From positions 62,001-126,000 of the forward strand of contig CAJSYQ010000002.1 of assembly GCA_910574015.1 (NCBI GenBank): a DNA stretch of 64,000 bases, read 5' to 3'. This DNA is from Eubacteriaceae bacterium (lineage in GTDB: Bacteria > Bacillota > Clostridia > Lachnospirales > Lachnospiraceae). Positions within the stretch are counted from its first letter, which is position 1; each line of letters begins with the position of its first letter. Under the pieces are notes generated by a model. It had not been told where the DNA came from, did no database searches, and was given only the letters and a program-made list of their open reading frames with translations. A program made the position numbers and the translations under genes. Shown one piece after another: positions 28,829 through 37,984 of the stretch.

Positions 28829-30511
28829 TCACACCTCTTCTGTCTCCAGATCTCCTCCTCCGAGAAAACAAATGGCAATGTTCTCGCAGTGATCCGCCAC
28901 CCTCTCAAAGTTAATGGACAGTTCGTTGACAAATATGCCGGCCTCTGGGGAATATTTCTCTTTCTTCATCCGCTTCATATTCCGCTTCTTCATCTGCTTA
29001 TTGATCCGGTCGATCACGTCCTCCAGCTCTTCTACCTCTTTCGCGGCCCCCTCGTCCTCTTTCACAAAAAAATCGGCGGTGATGCTTACGATCTTATACA
29101 CCTCCCGGATATACTGGGTCAGCTCCTCCGAGGTTTTCTTCGGCAGTTCGATCCTCTTTCTATCCCTCTGTTCCGCCTGCTCTATAATATTGCAGGCATG
29201 ATCGCCGATCCGCTCAAAGTCACGGATGCAGTACAAAAGCATATTCAGCTTCTGGCTGTCCTCCTCCAGCAGGCTTCTCCCGGCGATCTTATGCATATAA
29301 TCCGTCACCGCCTCCTCATAGCGGTCGATCTTCTGTTCCCGCTCCACCAACGCGGCGTGATCCTCCTGCCGGTATGTGGTCAGAGCGTGAAGCGCCGTCG
29401 ATATATTTTTCTGTACAAGAAAGGCCATTTCTCCAGCGCTCCGCCGGCACTGTGCCAGGGCCAGAGCCGGCGTATCCAGAAACCTTACATCCAGATTGGC
29501 CAGCTCATCCTTCGTCTCGTTACCGTCGTCCCGCACAGTAAGCATAGCCAGCTTCTCAAGCCATCTGGCGAAGGGAAGAAGAACCAATGTGGCCCCGACA
29601 TTAAAGCAGGTGTGGATCACGGCGATTCCTGCCGCCCCCGCCGCATGATCCAGAAAAGCAAAATGGAGTATCGCATTCAGACTGTAAAAGGCAGTCATAA
29701 ATACTGCCGTTCCGATGACATTGAAATACAGATGCACCAGCGCCGCCCGTCTGGCATTGCGGCTGGCTCCCACGGAAGACAGCAGTGCCGTAACACAGGT
29801 GCCGATATTCTGCCCCATGATAATAGGAAATGCAATGGAATAAGAGACCTTCCCGGTGGCGCACAGCACCTGCAGGATACCCACCGAAGCGGAGGAGCTC
29901 TGTACCACAGCCGTCAGCACGGCACCCGCCAGCATTCCCAGAAACGGGTTGGAAAACATAGTGAGTATTCCGGTGAATTCCGGTACATCTGCCAGAGGCT
30001 TAACTGCGTCGCTCATGGCCTCCATCCCGAACATCAGCACCGCAAAGCCCGCCAGTATCCCGCCGATATCCCTTCGCTTCTCCGTCTTGGCCCCCATAAT
30101 GAGAATGATCCCCACCATGGCCATAACCGGAGTAAAGGAGGATGGCTTCAGCAGTCGAAGAAAAAAGTTGCTGCTCTCAAGCCCGGTCAGGCTGAGAAGC
30201 CAGGATGTCACGGTGGTTCCCACATTGGCTCCCATAATCACGCCCACTGCCTGGCCCAGCTTCATGATCCCTGAATTGACAAACCCAACCACCGTCACGG
30301 TGGTGGCAGAGGAGGACTGGATCACCGCCGTCACTCCCGCCCCAAGCAGCACTGCCTTTATGGGATTATCTGTAAGACGTTCCAGTATTCTCTCCAGCCG
30401 TCCGCCCGAAATACTGGTGAGCCCCTCGCCCATAACATGCATGCCGTAAAGGAACAGGGCGAGACCACCGATCAATGTTAGTGCGCCAAAAAACATTTCC
30501 GAAAAATCCAT
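28829..30511 (-). CDS. Na/Pi cotransporter family protein with PhoU domain
   Basis: A 560-residue protein. The N-terminal ~310 residues contain the inverted-repeat transporter with the paired QSSSATT (VTAVIQSSSATT) and QSSSAS (TAVVQSSSAS) motifs. The C-terminal ~220 residues are PhoU-like helices (CIRDFERIGDHACNI, NELSINFERVADHCENI). It probably takes up phosphate with sodium. The ATG at 30511 follows GGAGG by five nt. A four-repeat Pho box precedes it. Confidence 0.93.
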   Translation of the reverse strand: MDFSEMFFGALTLIGGLALFLYGMHVMGEGLTSISGGRLERILERLTDNPIKAVLLGAGVTAVIQSSSATTVTVVGFVNSGIMKLGQAVGVIMGANVGTTVTSWLLSLTGLESSNFFLRLLKPSSFTPVMAMVGIILIMGAKTEKRRDIGGILAGFAVLMFGMEAMSDAVKPLADVPEFTGILTMFSNPFLGMLAGAVLTAVVQSSSASVGILQVLCATGKVSYSIAFPIIMGQNIGTCVTALLSSVGASRNARRAALVHLYFNVIGTAVFMTAFYSLNAILHFAFLDHAAGAAGIAVIHTCFNVGATLVLLPFARWLEKLAMLTVRDDGNETKDELANLDVRFLDTPALALAQCRRSAGEMAFLVQKNISTALHALTTYRQEDHAALVEREQKIDRYEEAVTDYMHKIAGRSLLEEDSQKLNMLLYCIRDFERIGDHACNIIEQAEQRDRKRIELPKKTSEELTQYIREVYKIVSITADFFVKEDEGAAKEVEELEDVIDRINKQMKKRNMKRMKKEKYSPEAGIFVNELSINFERVADHCENIAICFLGGGDLETEEV

Positions 30512-30560
30512 ACTTACCTCCATCTGATCTGACATCTTTATATTTTAGTTCAATATGCAC

Positions 30561-30611
30561 ATTATCATGCCTAAGTAAAACCTGATTTATAAAAATGTAA
30601 AATCAATGTAA
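30561..30611 (-). promoter_or_regulatory. Pho box and -10 of the Na/Pi cotransporter gene
   Basis: On the minus strand TTACA, TTACA, TAAAT and TTACT recur at exact 11-nt steps (30607, 30596, 30585 and 30574 on the plus scale), followed seven nt later by GATAAT. The arrangement matches PhoP direct-repeat sites of Firmicutes, and the regulated gene is a phosphate transporter. Confidence 0.7.
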
Positions 30612-30679
30612 AGTTTTATCAGAAATGCTTTTCTTTATACATGTTTTACGCAAGGGCGCCAATTCACAGACGCCCCTGG

Positions 30680-31876
30680 TCAGTTCAGCTTCTTTCCGTA
30701 TGACTCCGCCAATGCCTGAAAGGCCGGCAGCGAATTTTCTATCTGCTCAGTGCTGACACAATAAGAGATACGGACGAAGCCCGGCGTGCCAAAGCTGTCT
30801 GCCGGTACAACAAGGAGCTCATATTCCTTTGCCCTCTCGGAAAAGGCGCCGGCGTCCTCCTCCAGTGCTTCCACAAAGAGATAGAATGCCCCGTCCGGCT
30901 TGATACAGTGGTAGCCGTACTCCGTCAGGGCATTGTACAGAATATCCCTGTTTTTCTTATAGACTGACACATCCGAGGTCACTCCCTGGCAGCGCTTCAC
31001 CACCTGCTGAAACAGGCTTGGTGCGCACACATATCCCAGGGCACGGCCTGCCCCGCATACGGCCGCATAGATCTGTTTCCACTGCACCGCCCTGTCAGAT
31101 ACGGCGATATATCCGATCCGTTCCCCCGGCAGGGACAGAGATTTGCTGTACGAGTAGCAGACAATCGTATTGTCATAATAATTCATCAGATAGGGCACCT
31201 TGATGCCGCCGTATACCAGTTCACGGTAGGGCTCATCCGTAATAAGGAAGATCGGATGTCCATACTCCTTCTGCTTCTTCTCAAGAACCTCGCACAGCTC
31301 CCGGATCCCCTCCTCTGAGATCACAACGCCGGAGGGATTGTTGGGCGAATTCAGTATCACACCCTTTGTGTGGTCCGTGACAGCCGCCTCAAAAGCTCTC
31401 TGGTCGATCTGAAAATCCTTCGGATCGGAATTCACCACCACCAGCCTGGATCCGGTATTCTCTACAAACACCCGGTACTCTGGGAAAAACGGCGCAAAGG
31501 TGATAAATTCATCCCCCTCTTCTGCCAGTGCCTTCAGCGTGATAGACAGGGACGCCGCCGCCCCCACCGTGATGTAGAAATTATCCGCTGTCAGGGCTGT
31601 TCCATGCTGTCCGTTTACATAGTCCGCAATGGCCTGACGGAGCCCCGCATCCCCCTGCGCCGACGTATAGCCGTGGAGAAGAACCGGATCCCCCTCCCGG
31701 ATGAGTTCTTCCACTGCCTGCTGCACGCAGGGCGGCGCCGGTACACTTGGATTTCCAATACTGAAATCAAATACCTTATCCTCTCCGATCTGCGCCTTCC
31801 TCTCTTTCGCGTACTCAAATAAATCTCTGATCACGGAACGGTTTGTCCCCAGTTCCAGCATTTTTTGTGATAACAT
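30680..31876 (-). CDS. Class I/II pyridoxal-phosphate aminotransferase
   Basis: A 398-residue fold-type I aminotransferase resembling aspartate/aromatic aminotransferases. LILNSPNNPSG-type (VILNSPNNPSG), DEPYREL and the Schiff-base Lys in SYSKSLSLPGERIGY are present, with the C-terminal carboxylate Arg in FVRISYC. The amino donor cannot be fixed. It is 27 nt downstream of the NlpC/P60 gene and may be in the mntP-thiD run. Confidence 0.92.
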   Translation of the reverse strand: MLSQKMLELGTNRSVIRDLFEYAKERKAQIGEDKVFDFSIGNPSVPAPPCVQQAVEELIREGDPVLLHGYTSAQGDAGLRQAIADYVNGQHGTALTADNFYITVGAAASLSITLKALAEEGDEFITFAPFFPEYRVFVENTGSRLVVVNSDPKDFQIDQRAFEAAVTDHTKGVILNSPNNPSGVVISEEGIRELCEVLEKKQKEYGHPIFLITDEPYRELVYGGIKVPYLMNYYDNTIVCYSYSKSLSLPGERIGYIAVSDRAVQWKQIYAAVCGAGRALGYVCAPSLFQQVVKRCQGVTSDVSVYKKNRDILYNALTEYGYHCIKPDGAFYLFVEALEEDAGAFSERAKEYELLVVPADSFGTPGFVRISYCVSTEQIENSLPAFQALAESYGKKLN

Positions 31877-31903
31877 GTCCTGTACTCCTTTCTTTCTGTC
31901 TGT

Positions 31904-33214
31904 CTATGGCCGTCCCATGGGATGGCCGTAATAAGCATTTGCGGGGCGTGCTGCCCAGAGCGTCCCAAGAATCGGCTTCCCCTTGCTGTCAAAGCCCTCG
32001 CACTGATATCCCACAAACATTTCCACATGATAGATTCCCTTGTACCGCCCGTTCTTTGCGCCGGTCTCAAACATAAGATCCCCGGGCCGGAGCTTCATTC
32101 CCTGAATGTTTCTGCTGTTCAGCCCGCCCTGGATGCGCTTCTTTCTGCCAAAGAGATATTTGGCCATATTTGCCGCCACCGGCGCATAGCTGCGGTCTCC
32201 AAAGGTCTTCCCGATCTTTTTGTAGGAACGCCACACAAGGGAGCTGCAGTCATAATACCCCTTCTTCATCCTTTTGGGCTGGCTGTATTTACCCCTGGCG
32301 ATCTTCTTTGCCGCATTGATCACCTTTTTCAGCTTAGGCGTCACCACCGACACGGCACAGCCGATCCTCTTCCCATCGATAATGGCATAGACAACGGCAT
32401 TTCCTGTCTTCTTCGCTCTCACTATCCCTTTGGATGTAACGGCAGCCACCTTATTCTTTGTGGTCTTCCACGTCACCCTGCCCGGATACCCCTTTATCTT
32501 CAATGCGGCGGTCTTCTTTGATGTCAACACTGCGGAGACCTTATTGATACTGACCTCCGTCGCAATGACCTTCAAGGTGAATGTCATATTGTTAATGGTG
32601 ATGGAAAGCACTGTTGTCCCGCTGCCGCTGGAATATATCTTCAGCGTCTTTGTATGGGGATCCAGAATACAATCGATATCCATCGCCGGATTGGATGATA
32701 TATATTGGAAGGTATGGTATGTCAGATCCGGCATATTGACAAAGGCCGCCGTCACCGCATCCGCCTGCCAGTTTATGATATATGTACGAAGCTCCGTTTT
32801 CTGCAGGGCGGCGCCGGAGACGTCGGCCCGGCACCGAAAACAATAGCCGGCATGAAAGACAATCAGTCCCTTGCTGTTGTAACCCTTTACTGTGACGACA
32901 GCCCGGCCTCCTCCTGCAACCTGAAACCGGCCGTTTCCCTCCACCTTAACCACCGACGGATCAGAGGAGACATATTCGGTCCGCTCCAGCGGCCCATAAA
33001 GCCATTCGTCCCCATAGCCGAGCCGGATCTCTCCGGTATCCCCCGCCTGATAAAAGCCCTCCTCTCCTATCTCTTCCTCACCGTCCTCCGCCATCTGCCC
33101 ATTTTCCAGATAGACGGTACGCTCCTCCGCTCTGCTCTCCTCTGCCGCTCCCAGGCAGAAGAAAAAGGCGGAGAGGACGAAACACAGAACAAAGTACCTT
33201 CTCATCTTCCTCAT
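31904..33214 (-). CDS. Secreted Big_2 plus NlpC/P60-type cysteine peptidase
   Basis: A 436-residue exported protein with a signal peptide (~1-30). The N-terminal half is Ig-like (~60-140), a Big_2 module follows (~215-295, SKKTAALKIKGYPGRVTWKTTKNKVAAV), and the C-terminal ~130 residues are an NlpC/P60-type domain. That domain has the catalytic Cys in YYDCSSLVWRSY and the His in IYHVEMFVGY. The fold usually cuts D-Glu-mDAP peptide bonds in peptidoglycan, so a wall hydrolase role is likely. GGAGGG precedes the ATG. Confidence 0.88.
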   Translation of the reverse strand: MRKMRRYFVLCFVLSAFFFCLGAAEESRAEERTVYLENGQMAEDGEEEIGEEGFYQAGDTGEIRLGYGDEWLYGPLERTEYVSSDPSVVKVEGNGRFQVAGGGRAVVTVKGYNSKGLIVFHAGYCFRCRADVSGAALQKTELRTYIINWQADAVTAAFVNMPDLTYHTFQYISSNPAMDIDCILDPHTKTLKIYSSGSGTTVLSITINNMTFTLKVIATEVSINKVSAVLTSKKTAALKIKGYPGRVTWKTTKNKVAAVTSKGIVRAKKTGNAVVYAIIDGKRIGCAVSVVTPKLKKVINAAKKIARGKYSQPKRMKKGYYDCSSLVWRSYKKIGKTFGDRSYAPVAANMAKYLFGRKKRIQGGLNSRNIQGMKLRPGDLMFETGAKNGRYKGIYHVEMFVGYQCEGFDSKGKPILGTLWAARPANAYYGHPMGRP

Positions 33215-33240
33215 AAATTCCCTCCTGTTTATGGAATTGG

Positions 33241-34035
33241 TTACTCAAATAACCGGTATGCATGGTTCAGCGGGCCGCTCCCCTTTCCCAGATCCATCCC
33301 GGCAGCAAGGGCGCCTGAAATATATTCCTTGGCCTGCTCCACGGCCTGCTCCAGCGGCTCCTGTTTTGCAAGTCCCGCCGCAATAGCACTGGATAGCGTA
33401 CATCCCGTACCGTGAGTATTCGCCGTCTCAATGCGGCGCCCGGCAAACCAGCGTGCTTCCGTCCCGGAATAGAGCAGATCACAGGCGTCTCTCAGACTGT
33501 GCCCGCCCTTGCACAGAACCGCGCAGCGATACTTATCAAATATAATCTCCGCCGCCTGTGCCATATCCTCTCCGCATCGGATCGGTATTCCTGCCAGAAC
33601 CTCCGCTTCTGGAATATTGGGGGTGATCACCGCAGCCAGCGAAAGCAGGCGCTGTTCCAGAACGGCCACCGCCTCCTCACTGATGAGCCGGGACCCGCTG
33701 GTGGCCACCATAACGGGATCCACCACAATATTTCGTGCCTGGTACTGCACCAGTTTCTCCGCGATCACTTCGATCAGCTCCCCGGACGCCACCATTCCGA
33801 TCTTCACCGCATCCGGTATGATATCCGTGAATACGGCATCCAGCTGCTTTGCGAGAAATTCCGGCGGCACCTCCAGAATGCCTGTGACCCCCATGGTATT
33901 CTGGGCCGTCAGGGCTGTAATGGCACTCATGGCATAGACGCCGTTTGCCATCATCGTCTTAATGTCGGCCTGAATCCCGGCTCCTCCGCTGGAATCACTG
34001 CCTGCAATGGTCAATGCGGTTCTTATCTCACTCAT
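33241..34035 (-). CDS. thiD: Hydroxymethylpyrimidine/phosphomethylpyrimidine kinase
   Basis: A 264-residue ribokinase-fold enzyme of thiamine synthesis. TIAGSDSSGGAGIQAD is the substrate-binding start, VVDPVMVATSG is a family motif, and NTHGTGCTLSSAIAAGLA carries the anion hole and catalytic Asp-equivalent region. The ATG at 34035 follows GGAGG by five nt. It lies between mntP and the NlpC/P60 gene. No TPP riboswitch is evident. Confidence 0.94.
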   Translation of the reverse strand: MSEIRTALTIAGSDSSGGAGIQADIKTMMANGVYAMSAITALTAQNTMGVTGILEVPPEFLAKQLDAVFTDIIPDAVKIGMVASGELIEVIAEKLVQYQARNIVVDPVMVATSGSRLISEEAVAVLEQRLLSLAAVITPNIPEAEVLAGIPIRCGEDMAQAAEIIFDKYRCAVLCKGGHSLRDACDLLYSGTEARWFAGRRIETANTHGTGCTLSSAIAAGLAKQEPLEQAVEQAKEYISGALAAGMDLGKGSGPLNHAYRLFE

Positions 34036-34073
34036 ATATACCTCCATCTTAGCTAAATGCAAATGATTTATCA

Positions 34074-34640
34074 TCAAAAGGAAAGCAGTCCCAGATGCTC
34101 CAGAAGTATCTTAGTCCCCATGAGGATCAGTATCACACCGCCGCAGATCTCTGCCTTTTTCTGAAATCTCGTGCCAAATACATTGCCAATCTTCACACCT
34201 GCGGCAGAGATCACAAAGGTCACCCCGCCGATCAGCCCGATGGCAAGCCAGATATTCACCGACAGGAAGGCAAAGGTGATCCCCACGGCCAGGGCATCGA
34301 TGCTGGTGGCCACCGCCAGGGTGATCATGATCAGAAAAGAAAACGAATCGTTCGTCTCCCCCTCATCTCCTCCCAATGCCTCTCGTATCATATTGGCGCC
34401 GATGAACAGGAGAAGGAAAAATGCGATCCAGTGATCCACCGAAGTGATGAGACTCTGAAACTGGATTCCCAGCAGCCAGCCCATAAGAGGCATCAGCCCC
34501 TGAAACCCGCCAAAGTAGACCGCCGGAATCAGAGCATGTTTCCATGTCAGCTTTGATACGGAAAGCCCTTTACAGATGGAGACCGCAAAGGCATCCATCG
34601 CCAGGCCGACGCCGATCAGCAATATTTCCAACACATTCAT
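34074..34640 (-). CDS. mntP: Manganese efflux pump MntP
   Basis: A 188-residue six-helix membrane protein of the MntP/YebN family. The paired acidic motifs GLAMDAFAVSICKG and ATSIDALAVGITFA are diagnostic. It exports Mn(II). Its ATG follows GGGAGAAG. Its promoter is at 34704-34732. The yybP-ykoY manganese riboswitch often found here is not visible. Confidence 0.93.
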   Translation of the reverse strand: MNVLEILLIGVGLAMDAFAVSICKGLSVSKLTWKHALIPAVYFGGFQGLMPLMGWLLGIQFQSLITSVDHWIAFFLLLFIGANMIREALGGDEGETNDSFSFLIMITLAVATSIDALAVGITFAFLSVNIWLAIGLIGGVTFVISAAGVKIGNVFGTRFQKKAEICGGVILILMGTKILLEHLGLLSF

Positions 34641-34703
34641 ACACACTTCTCCCATCTTGTCCCGCCGTCGCAGAGAATCCTGACGGTCTTTTTTCAATTC
34701 CTT

Positions 34704-34732
34704 ATTCTATCACATTCTCCTGCATCTGACAA
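34704..34732 (-). promoter_or_regulatory. Promoter of mntP
   Basis: TTGTCA, 17 nt and TAGAAT on the minus strand, 63 nt before the start codon. Confidence 0.75.
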
Positions 34733-34734
34733 AG

Positions 34735-34794
34735 AGTAAACAAAACGGCGCCAGGTTAGGATCCCCCGCCCGCGGCGGGTTCAAACTGGCGCCG
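34735..34794 (-). terminator. Nested GC-rich terminator after dus
   Basis: Outer arms CGGCGCCAG / CTGGCGCCG enclose a second hairpin (CCCGCC / GGCGGG), and GTTTTGTTTACTC follows on the minus strand. It begins two nt after the dus stop and separates dus from mntP. Confidence 0.75.
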
Positions 34795-34796
34795 CC

Positions 34797-35741
34797 CTAA
34801 AGAGAATGGATGATATTTTTATATTCTGAGAGCGTTCTCGCTTTTTTAATCCTCTTCCACAGCTTCCCGCCCTCCGGCAGACTCCCGCACAGATAGGACC
34901 AGACCTCTTTCATCTTAAACAGGGCAGGCTCACCCGGCATGATCTCCTCATACCCCTCACAGAGCTTGTCCACAAATGCCAGACGTTCTTCCGGCATCAG
35001 AGCCTTTCCGGTACGGATCTGCCGGACCAGGCCGGGATCCGCTATGAGACCCCTGCCAATCATAATGCGGTCCACCGTTGGGAAACGCTCCCGAAAGCGC
35101 TCATAATCCTCACATGTACGGATATCCCCATTGTAGCAGACAGGATTGGCGCTCCATTCCAAGGCCCTCTCAAACATATCCCAATCCGGCCTATTTCTGT
35201 AAGCGTCCTTCTGTACTCTCGGATGAATGGTCAGCTCATGGACCGGATATTTATTGTATATCTTCAAGATTTCCGGGAACTCTCCCGGATCTTCCCGGCC
35301 CAGGCGGGTCTTAATGGACAATGGCGCCCCGGTCTTTTGAAAAATCTCGTAAAGAAAGCGGTCCAGTTCCTCAGGAAATGCCAGAAATCCCGATCCCCTT
35401 CCCTTAGAGACAACCGTACCGGACGGACAGCCCAGATTCAGATTGATTTCATTGTAACCGTATTCCAGAAGGCGCCCGGCGGTATAGAGAAAATCCTCGG
35501 CATGATTGGTCAGGATCTGCGGAACCACATGGATATCCTTATTGTTATCCGGCAGTATGTCCCTCTTTGCCCGGCTCTTAAAATTGTGATTGGAGGTGGG
35601 GGCGATAAAGGGGGTAAAATACTTTTCCATACCGCCGAACATCTCCCGAAATGCATTCCGGAATACAAATGTCGTAATGCCTTCCAGCGGCGCCAGATAG
35701 AAACACGGCTGGATCCCGGCTGTTTTATCATCTGTTCTCAT
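34797..35741 (-). CDS. tRNA-dihydrouridine synthase family protein
   Basis: A 314-residue FMN TIM barrel that reduces uridines in tRNA D-loops. YLAPLEGIT begins the FMN site and NLNLGCPSGTVVSKGRGSG carries the catalytic Cys. IKTRLG, ELTIHPR, VCYNGDI and MIGRGLIADP bind flavin phosphate and tRNA. The start overlaps the upstream repair gene by four bases (ATGA), placing it in the SOS-type operon. Which D-loop position it modifies is unknown. Confidence 0.92.
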   Translation of the reverse strand: MRTDDKTAGIQPCFYLAPLEGITTFVFRNAFREMFGGMEKYFTPFIAPTSNHNFKSRAKRDILPDNNKDIHVVPQILTNHAEDFLYTAGRLLEYGYNEINLNLGCPSGTVVSKGRGSGFLAFPEELDRFLYEIFQKTGAPLSIKTRLGREDPGEFPEILKIYNKYPVHELTIHPRVQKDAYRNRPDWDMFERALEWSANPVCYNGDIRTCEDYERFRERFPTVDRIMIGRGLIADPGLVRQIRTGKALMPEERLAFVDKLCEGYEEIMPGEPALFKMKEVWSYLCGSLPEGGKLWKRIKKARTLSEYKNIIHSL

Positions 35742-36514
35742 TCATCCTGATACTCCTTCATATATTTGCGGAACCAGAGCGGCAGCATCTGCCTCTGCAG
35801 ATCCGTATTCCTTCTCTCCTTAATGGCAATGGTATCGACAAAGAGCTTCCAGAGCTGCTGCATATCTTTTTCCTCTGCGGAATACTGCAGTGTCAGTTCA
35901 TCAAAATCCACCTCTTCCATTGAAGCGTACAGACATCCCCTCTCCCCCCTGTGGATCAGGACAGTCTGATGAACGGTGTCCGCAATCAGCCAGTCCTCCC
36001 CGGAATACCGATCCGCAAAATGATCCGCCAGATAGGGAAGCACGGCCCCCTTGGGATTTATTTTACCAAATAATGTGCCGTTTGCCAATTCCTGAAAGCG
36101 AAGAAACTCTTTCCAGTGATAAATCTCATTATTGACATTTCTCTCGATCTCATACAGAGTCTGCATAAAGGGAAGCGTGAGGCAGTCTAAAATCTGTTTT
36201 CCCACATGTAGTCCATAAATAATAAAGCGGTATACTGCGTCCGCCTTCTCCGGAAAGCAGGATATGGCGGCTTTCTGAATAAACTCATAGGCCTGCCGTG
36301 AGATATCTCTCTGGACGGTCCGCGCCACCTTCACCGCATGATCAAAATCCGTCTCCACCGGTATATATCGGCAGAACAGTTCCTGATTGAAGCCCGGCTC
36401 ACGGATGCGGATCTCATTTTTTTCGTGTCCATGCCTGTCCTCATAGGCACGCCAGACGCCAGACATGATTCCCTCAAAGGAATCTTCGCAAAGATAGATA
36501 TAACGTTCCTCCAT
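35738..36514 (-). CDS. TIGR03915-type putative DNA repair protein (DUF4130-like)
   Basis: A 258-residue protein matching, by memory of its layout, the TIGR03915/DUF4130 partner of a radical-SAM repair protein. Family-like features are the start YIYLCEDSFEGIMSGVWRAY, the FGLHV-type segment YGLHVGKQ, and the end LPLWFRKYMKEY. A WKEFLRFQEL stretch resembles uracil-DNA-glycosylase-like partners. It is nine nt behind the radical-SAM gene and overlaps dus. Biochemical activity is unknown. Confidence 0.8.
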   Translation of the reverse strand: MEERYIYLCEDSFEGIMSGVWRAYEDRHGHEKNEIRIREPGFNQELFCRYIPVETDFDHAVKVARTVQRDISRQAYEFIQKAAISCFPEKADAVYRFIIYGLHVGKQILDCLTLPFMQTLYEIERNVNNEIYHWKEFLRFQELANGTLFGKINPKGAVLPYLADHFADRYSGEDWLIADTVHQTVLIHRGERGCLYASMEEVDFDELTLQYSAEEKDMQQLWKLFVDTIAIKERRNTDLQRQMLPLWFRKYMKEYQDE

Positions 36515-36523
36515 AGCCCCTCC

Positions 36524-37897
36524 TTACCCGTCCCCGAACAAGTCCGTCAGCGACATCTGATGATATGTGGTCTGCCCCATAATGCCCGGGGGCAGCTTTT
36601 CCCCCAGTCCAAGAAGATTGGCAAGTATGAAAGATCGGTTCATCTTCAGGGGTATCATCATCCTGCCGCTGCAGGTTATAAAATACATCGCCCTCTTTAA
36701 TACCACACCGAACCTCTTTAGGGAGTCAAAATCCAGCCGCCCCATTCTCCGGGCTGCCACAATGCGCTTCGCCGACTTTACGCCGATTCCCGGAATCCGC
36801 AACAGGGTGTGGTAATCGGCGTCCTGCACCTCCACCGGAAAAAATTCCAGATGATCCAGAGCCCAGCTGCACTTCGGGTCAACCCGGGTATCCAGATGGG
36901 GCCGCTCCGCCGTGATCAGCTCCGCCGCCCGGAAATGGTAGAACCGCATAAGAAAATCTGCCTGATACAGTCTGTGTTCCCGCAGCAGGGGCGGTCCGCT
37001 CTCCGATGTATCGGGAAGAAGGTCGTCCCCGGTTGTATTGATAAAAGCCGAGTAAAAAACCCGTTTCAGCTCAAACTGCCGGTACATGGCCTCCGCCATA
37101 TGCACGATCTCATAGTCGCTCTCACCGGAGGCCCCAATGATCATCTGCGTGCTCTGCCCTGCCGGGACGAAGGCCGCCCCGGGATGACTCTCCTGAAGTA
37201 CCTGCTTCTGCGTGACCGCCGGATACAGCGTATTTTCAGGAGCCGCCGGCAATGCGGTGTAGTTTCTGTAATCCTGCAGCAGCAGGCTCTCCCTCCTCCC
37301 GGTCTGGATCTGCCGCATGGGCGTCAGAATCTTCCTCCGGTTCTTCTGGGGAGCCAGCCGTCTGAGACCCTCTGCCGTGGGGAGCTCCATATTGACACTC
37401 ATTCGGTCCACTACCCATCCCGTCTTTTCGATCAGCAGCGGATCTGCACCTGGGATGGCCTTCACATGAATATAACCGTTAAACCGGTACTTCCTTCGAA
37501 GAAGATACACCGCCTGATAGATCTGCTCCATCGTATAATCCGGGTTATTCCGGATCCCCGAGCTGAGAAAGAGCCCCTCGATATAATTTCTGCGGTAAAA
37601 TGAGACGGTAAGCTCCGCTATTTCCTCTGGTGAAAAAGATGCCCTGGGGACATCATTGGAACAGCGGTTGCAGCAGTATTTACAATCATAGACACACTCG
37701 TTTGTCTGCAGTATCTTTAAGAGTGAGATGCATCTGCCGTCTGCCGCAAAGGCGTGGCAGAGTCCGGCAGAAACGGCACTCCCCATAGTCCCTTTCACCC
37801 CGCGGCGGCTAGAGCCGCTGGAAGTGCAGGCTACATCGTATTTGGCAGCATCTGTGAGAATCTCCAGCTTTCGAAAAATATCCTGTGATAAGCCCAT
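36524..37897 (-). CDS. Putative DNA modification/repair radical SAM protein
   Basis: A 457-residue radical-SAM enzyme (TIGR03916 type). The [4Fe-4S] motif is CVYDCKYC near residue 67, followed by CCNRC. The C-terminal part has a helix-hairpin-helix (IPGIGVKSAKRIVAARRM, ~390-410), which binds DNA. The family always pairs with the next gene and is annotated as DNA repair, but its lesion is not known. GGAGGG lies seven nt upstream of the ATG. Two LexA boxes overlap its promoter. Confidence 0.88.
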   Translation of the reverse strand: MGLSQDIFRKLEILTDAAKYDVACTSSGSSRRGVKGTMGSAVSAGLCHAFAADGRCISLLKILQTNECVYDCKYCCNRCSNDVPRASFSPEEIAELTVSFYRRNYIEGLFLSSGIRNNPDYTMEQIYQAVYLLRRKYRFNGYIHVKAIPGADPLLIEKTGWVVDRMSVNMELPTAEGLRRLAPQKNRRKILTPMRQIQTGRRESLLLQDYRNYTALPAAPENTLYPAVTQKQVLQESHPGAAFVPAGQSTQMIIGASGESDYEIVHMAEAMYRQFELKRVFYSAFINTTGDDLLPDTSESGPPLLREHRLYQADFLMRFYHFRAAELITAERPHLDTRVDPKCSWALDHLEFFPVEVQDADYHTLLRIPGIGVKSAKRIVAARRMGRLDFDSLKRFGVVLKRAMYFITCSGRMMIPLKMNRSFILANLLGLGEKLPPGIMGQTTYHQMSLTDLFGDG

Positions 37898-37909
37898 AAA
37901 AACGCCCTC

Positions 37910-37956
37910 CGAACATTTGTTTGCTATATTTTAACATACATACGTTCGAAAGGCAA
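37910..37956 (-). promoter_or_regulatory. SOS promoter with two LexA boxes
   Basis: The promoter is TTGCCT, 17 nt, TAAAAT on the minus strand. A perfect Firmicutes LexA box (CGAAC-N4-GTTYG, read as CGAACATTTGTTTG at 37910-37923) covers the expected start of transcription and touches the ribosome site. A second, one-mismatch box (CGAACGTATGTATG, 37935-37948) fills the promoter spacer. Confidence 0.85.
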
Positions 37957-37984
37957 GACATTTTTATCACGCCGGGCTGGTAAT

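Noticed and set aside
28889-30274. 461-codon open frame on the plus strand
   Set aside because: Antisense to the Na/Pi cotransporter; no ribosome site, composition rich in His/Arg/Gln as expected for a shadow.
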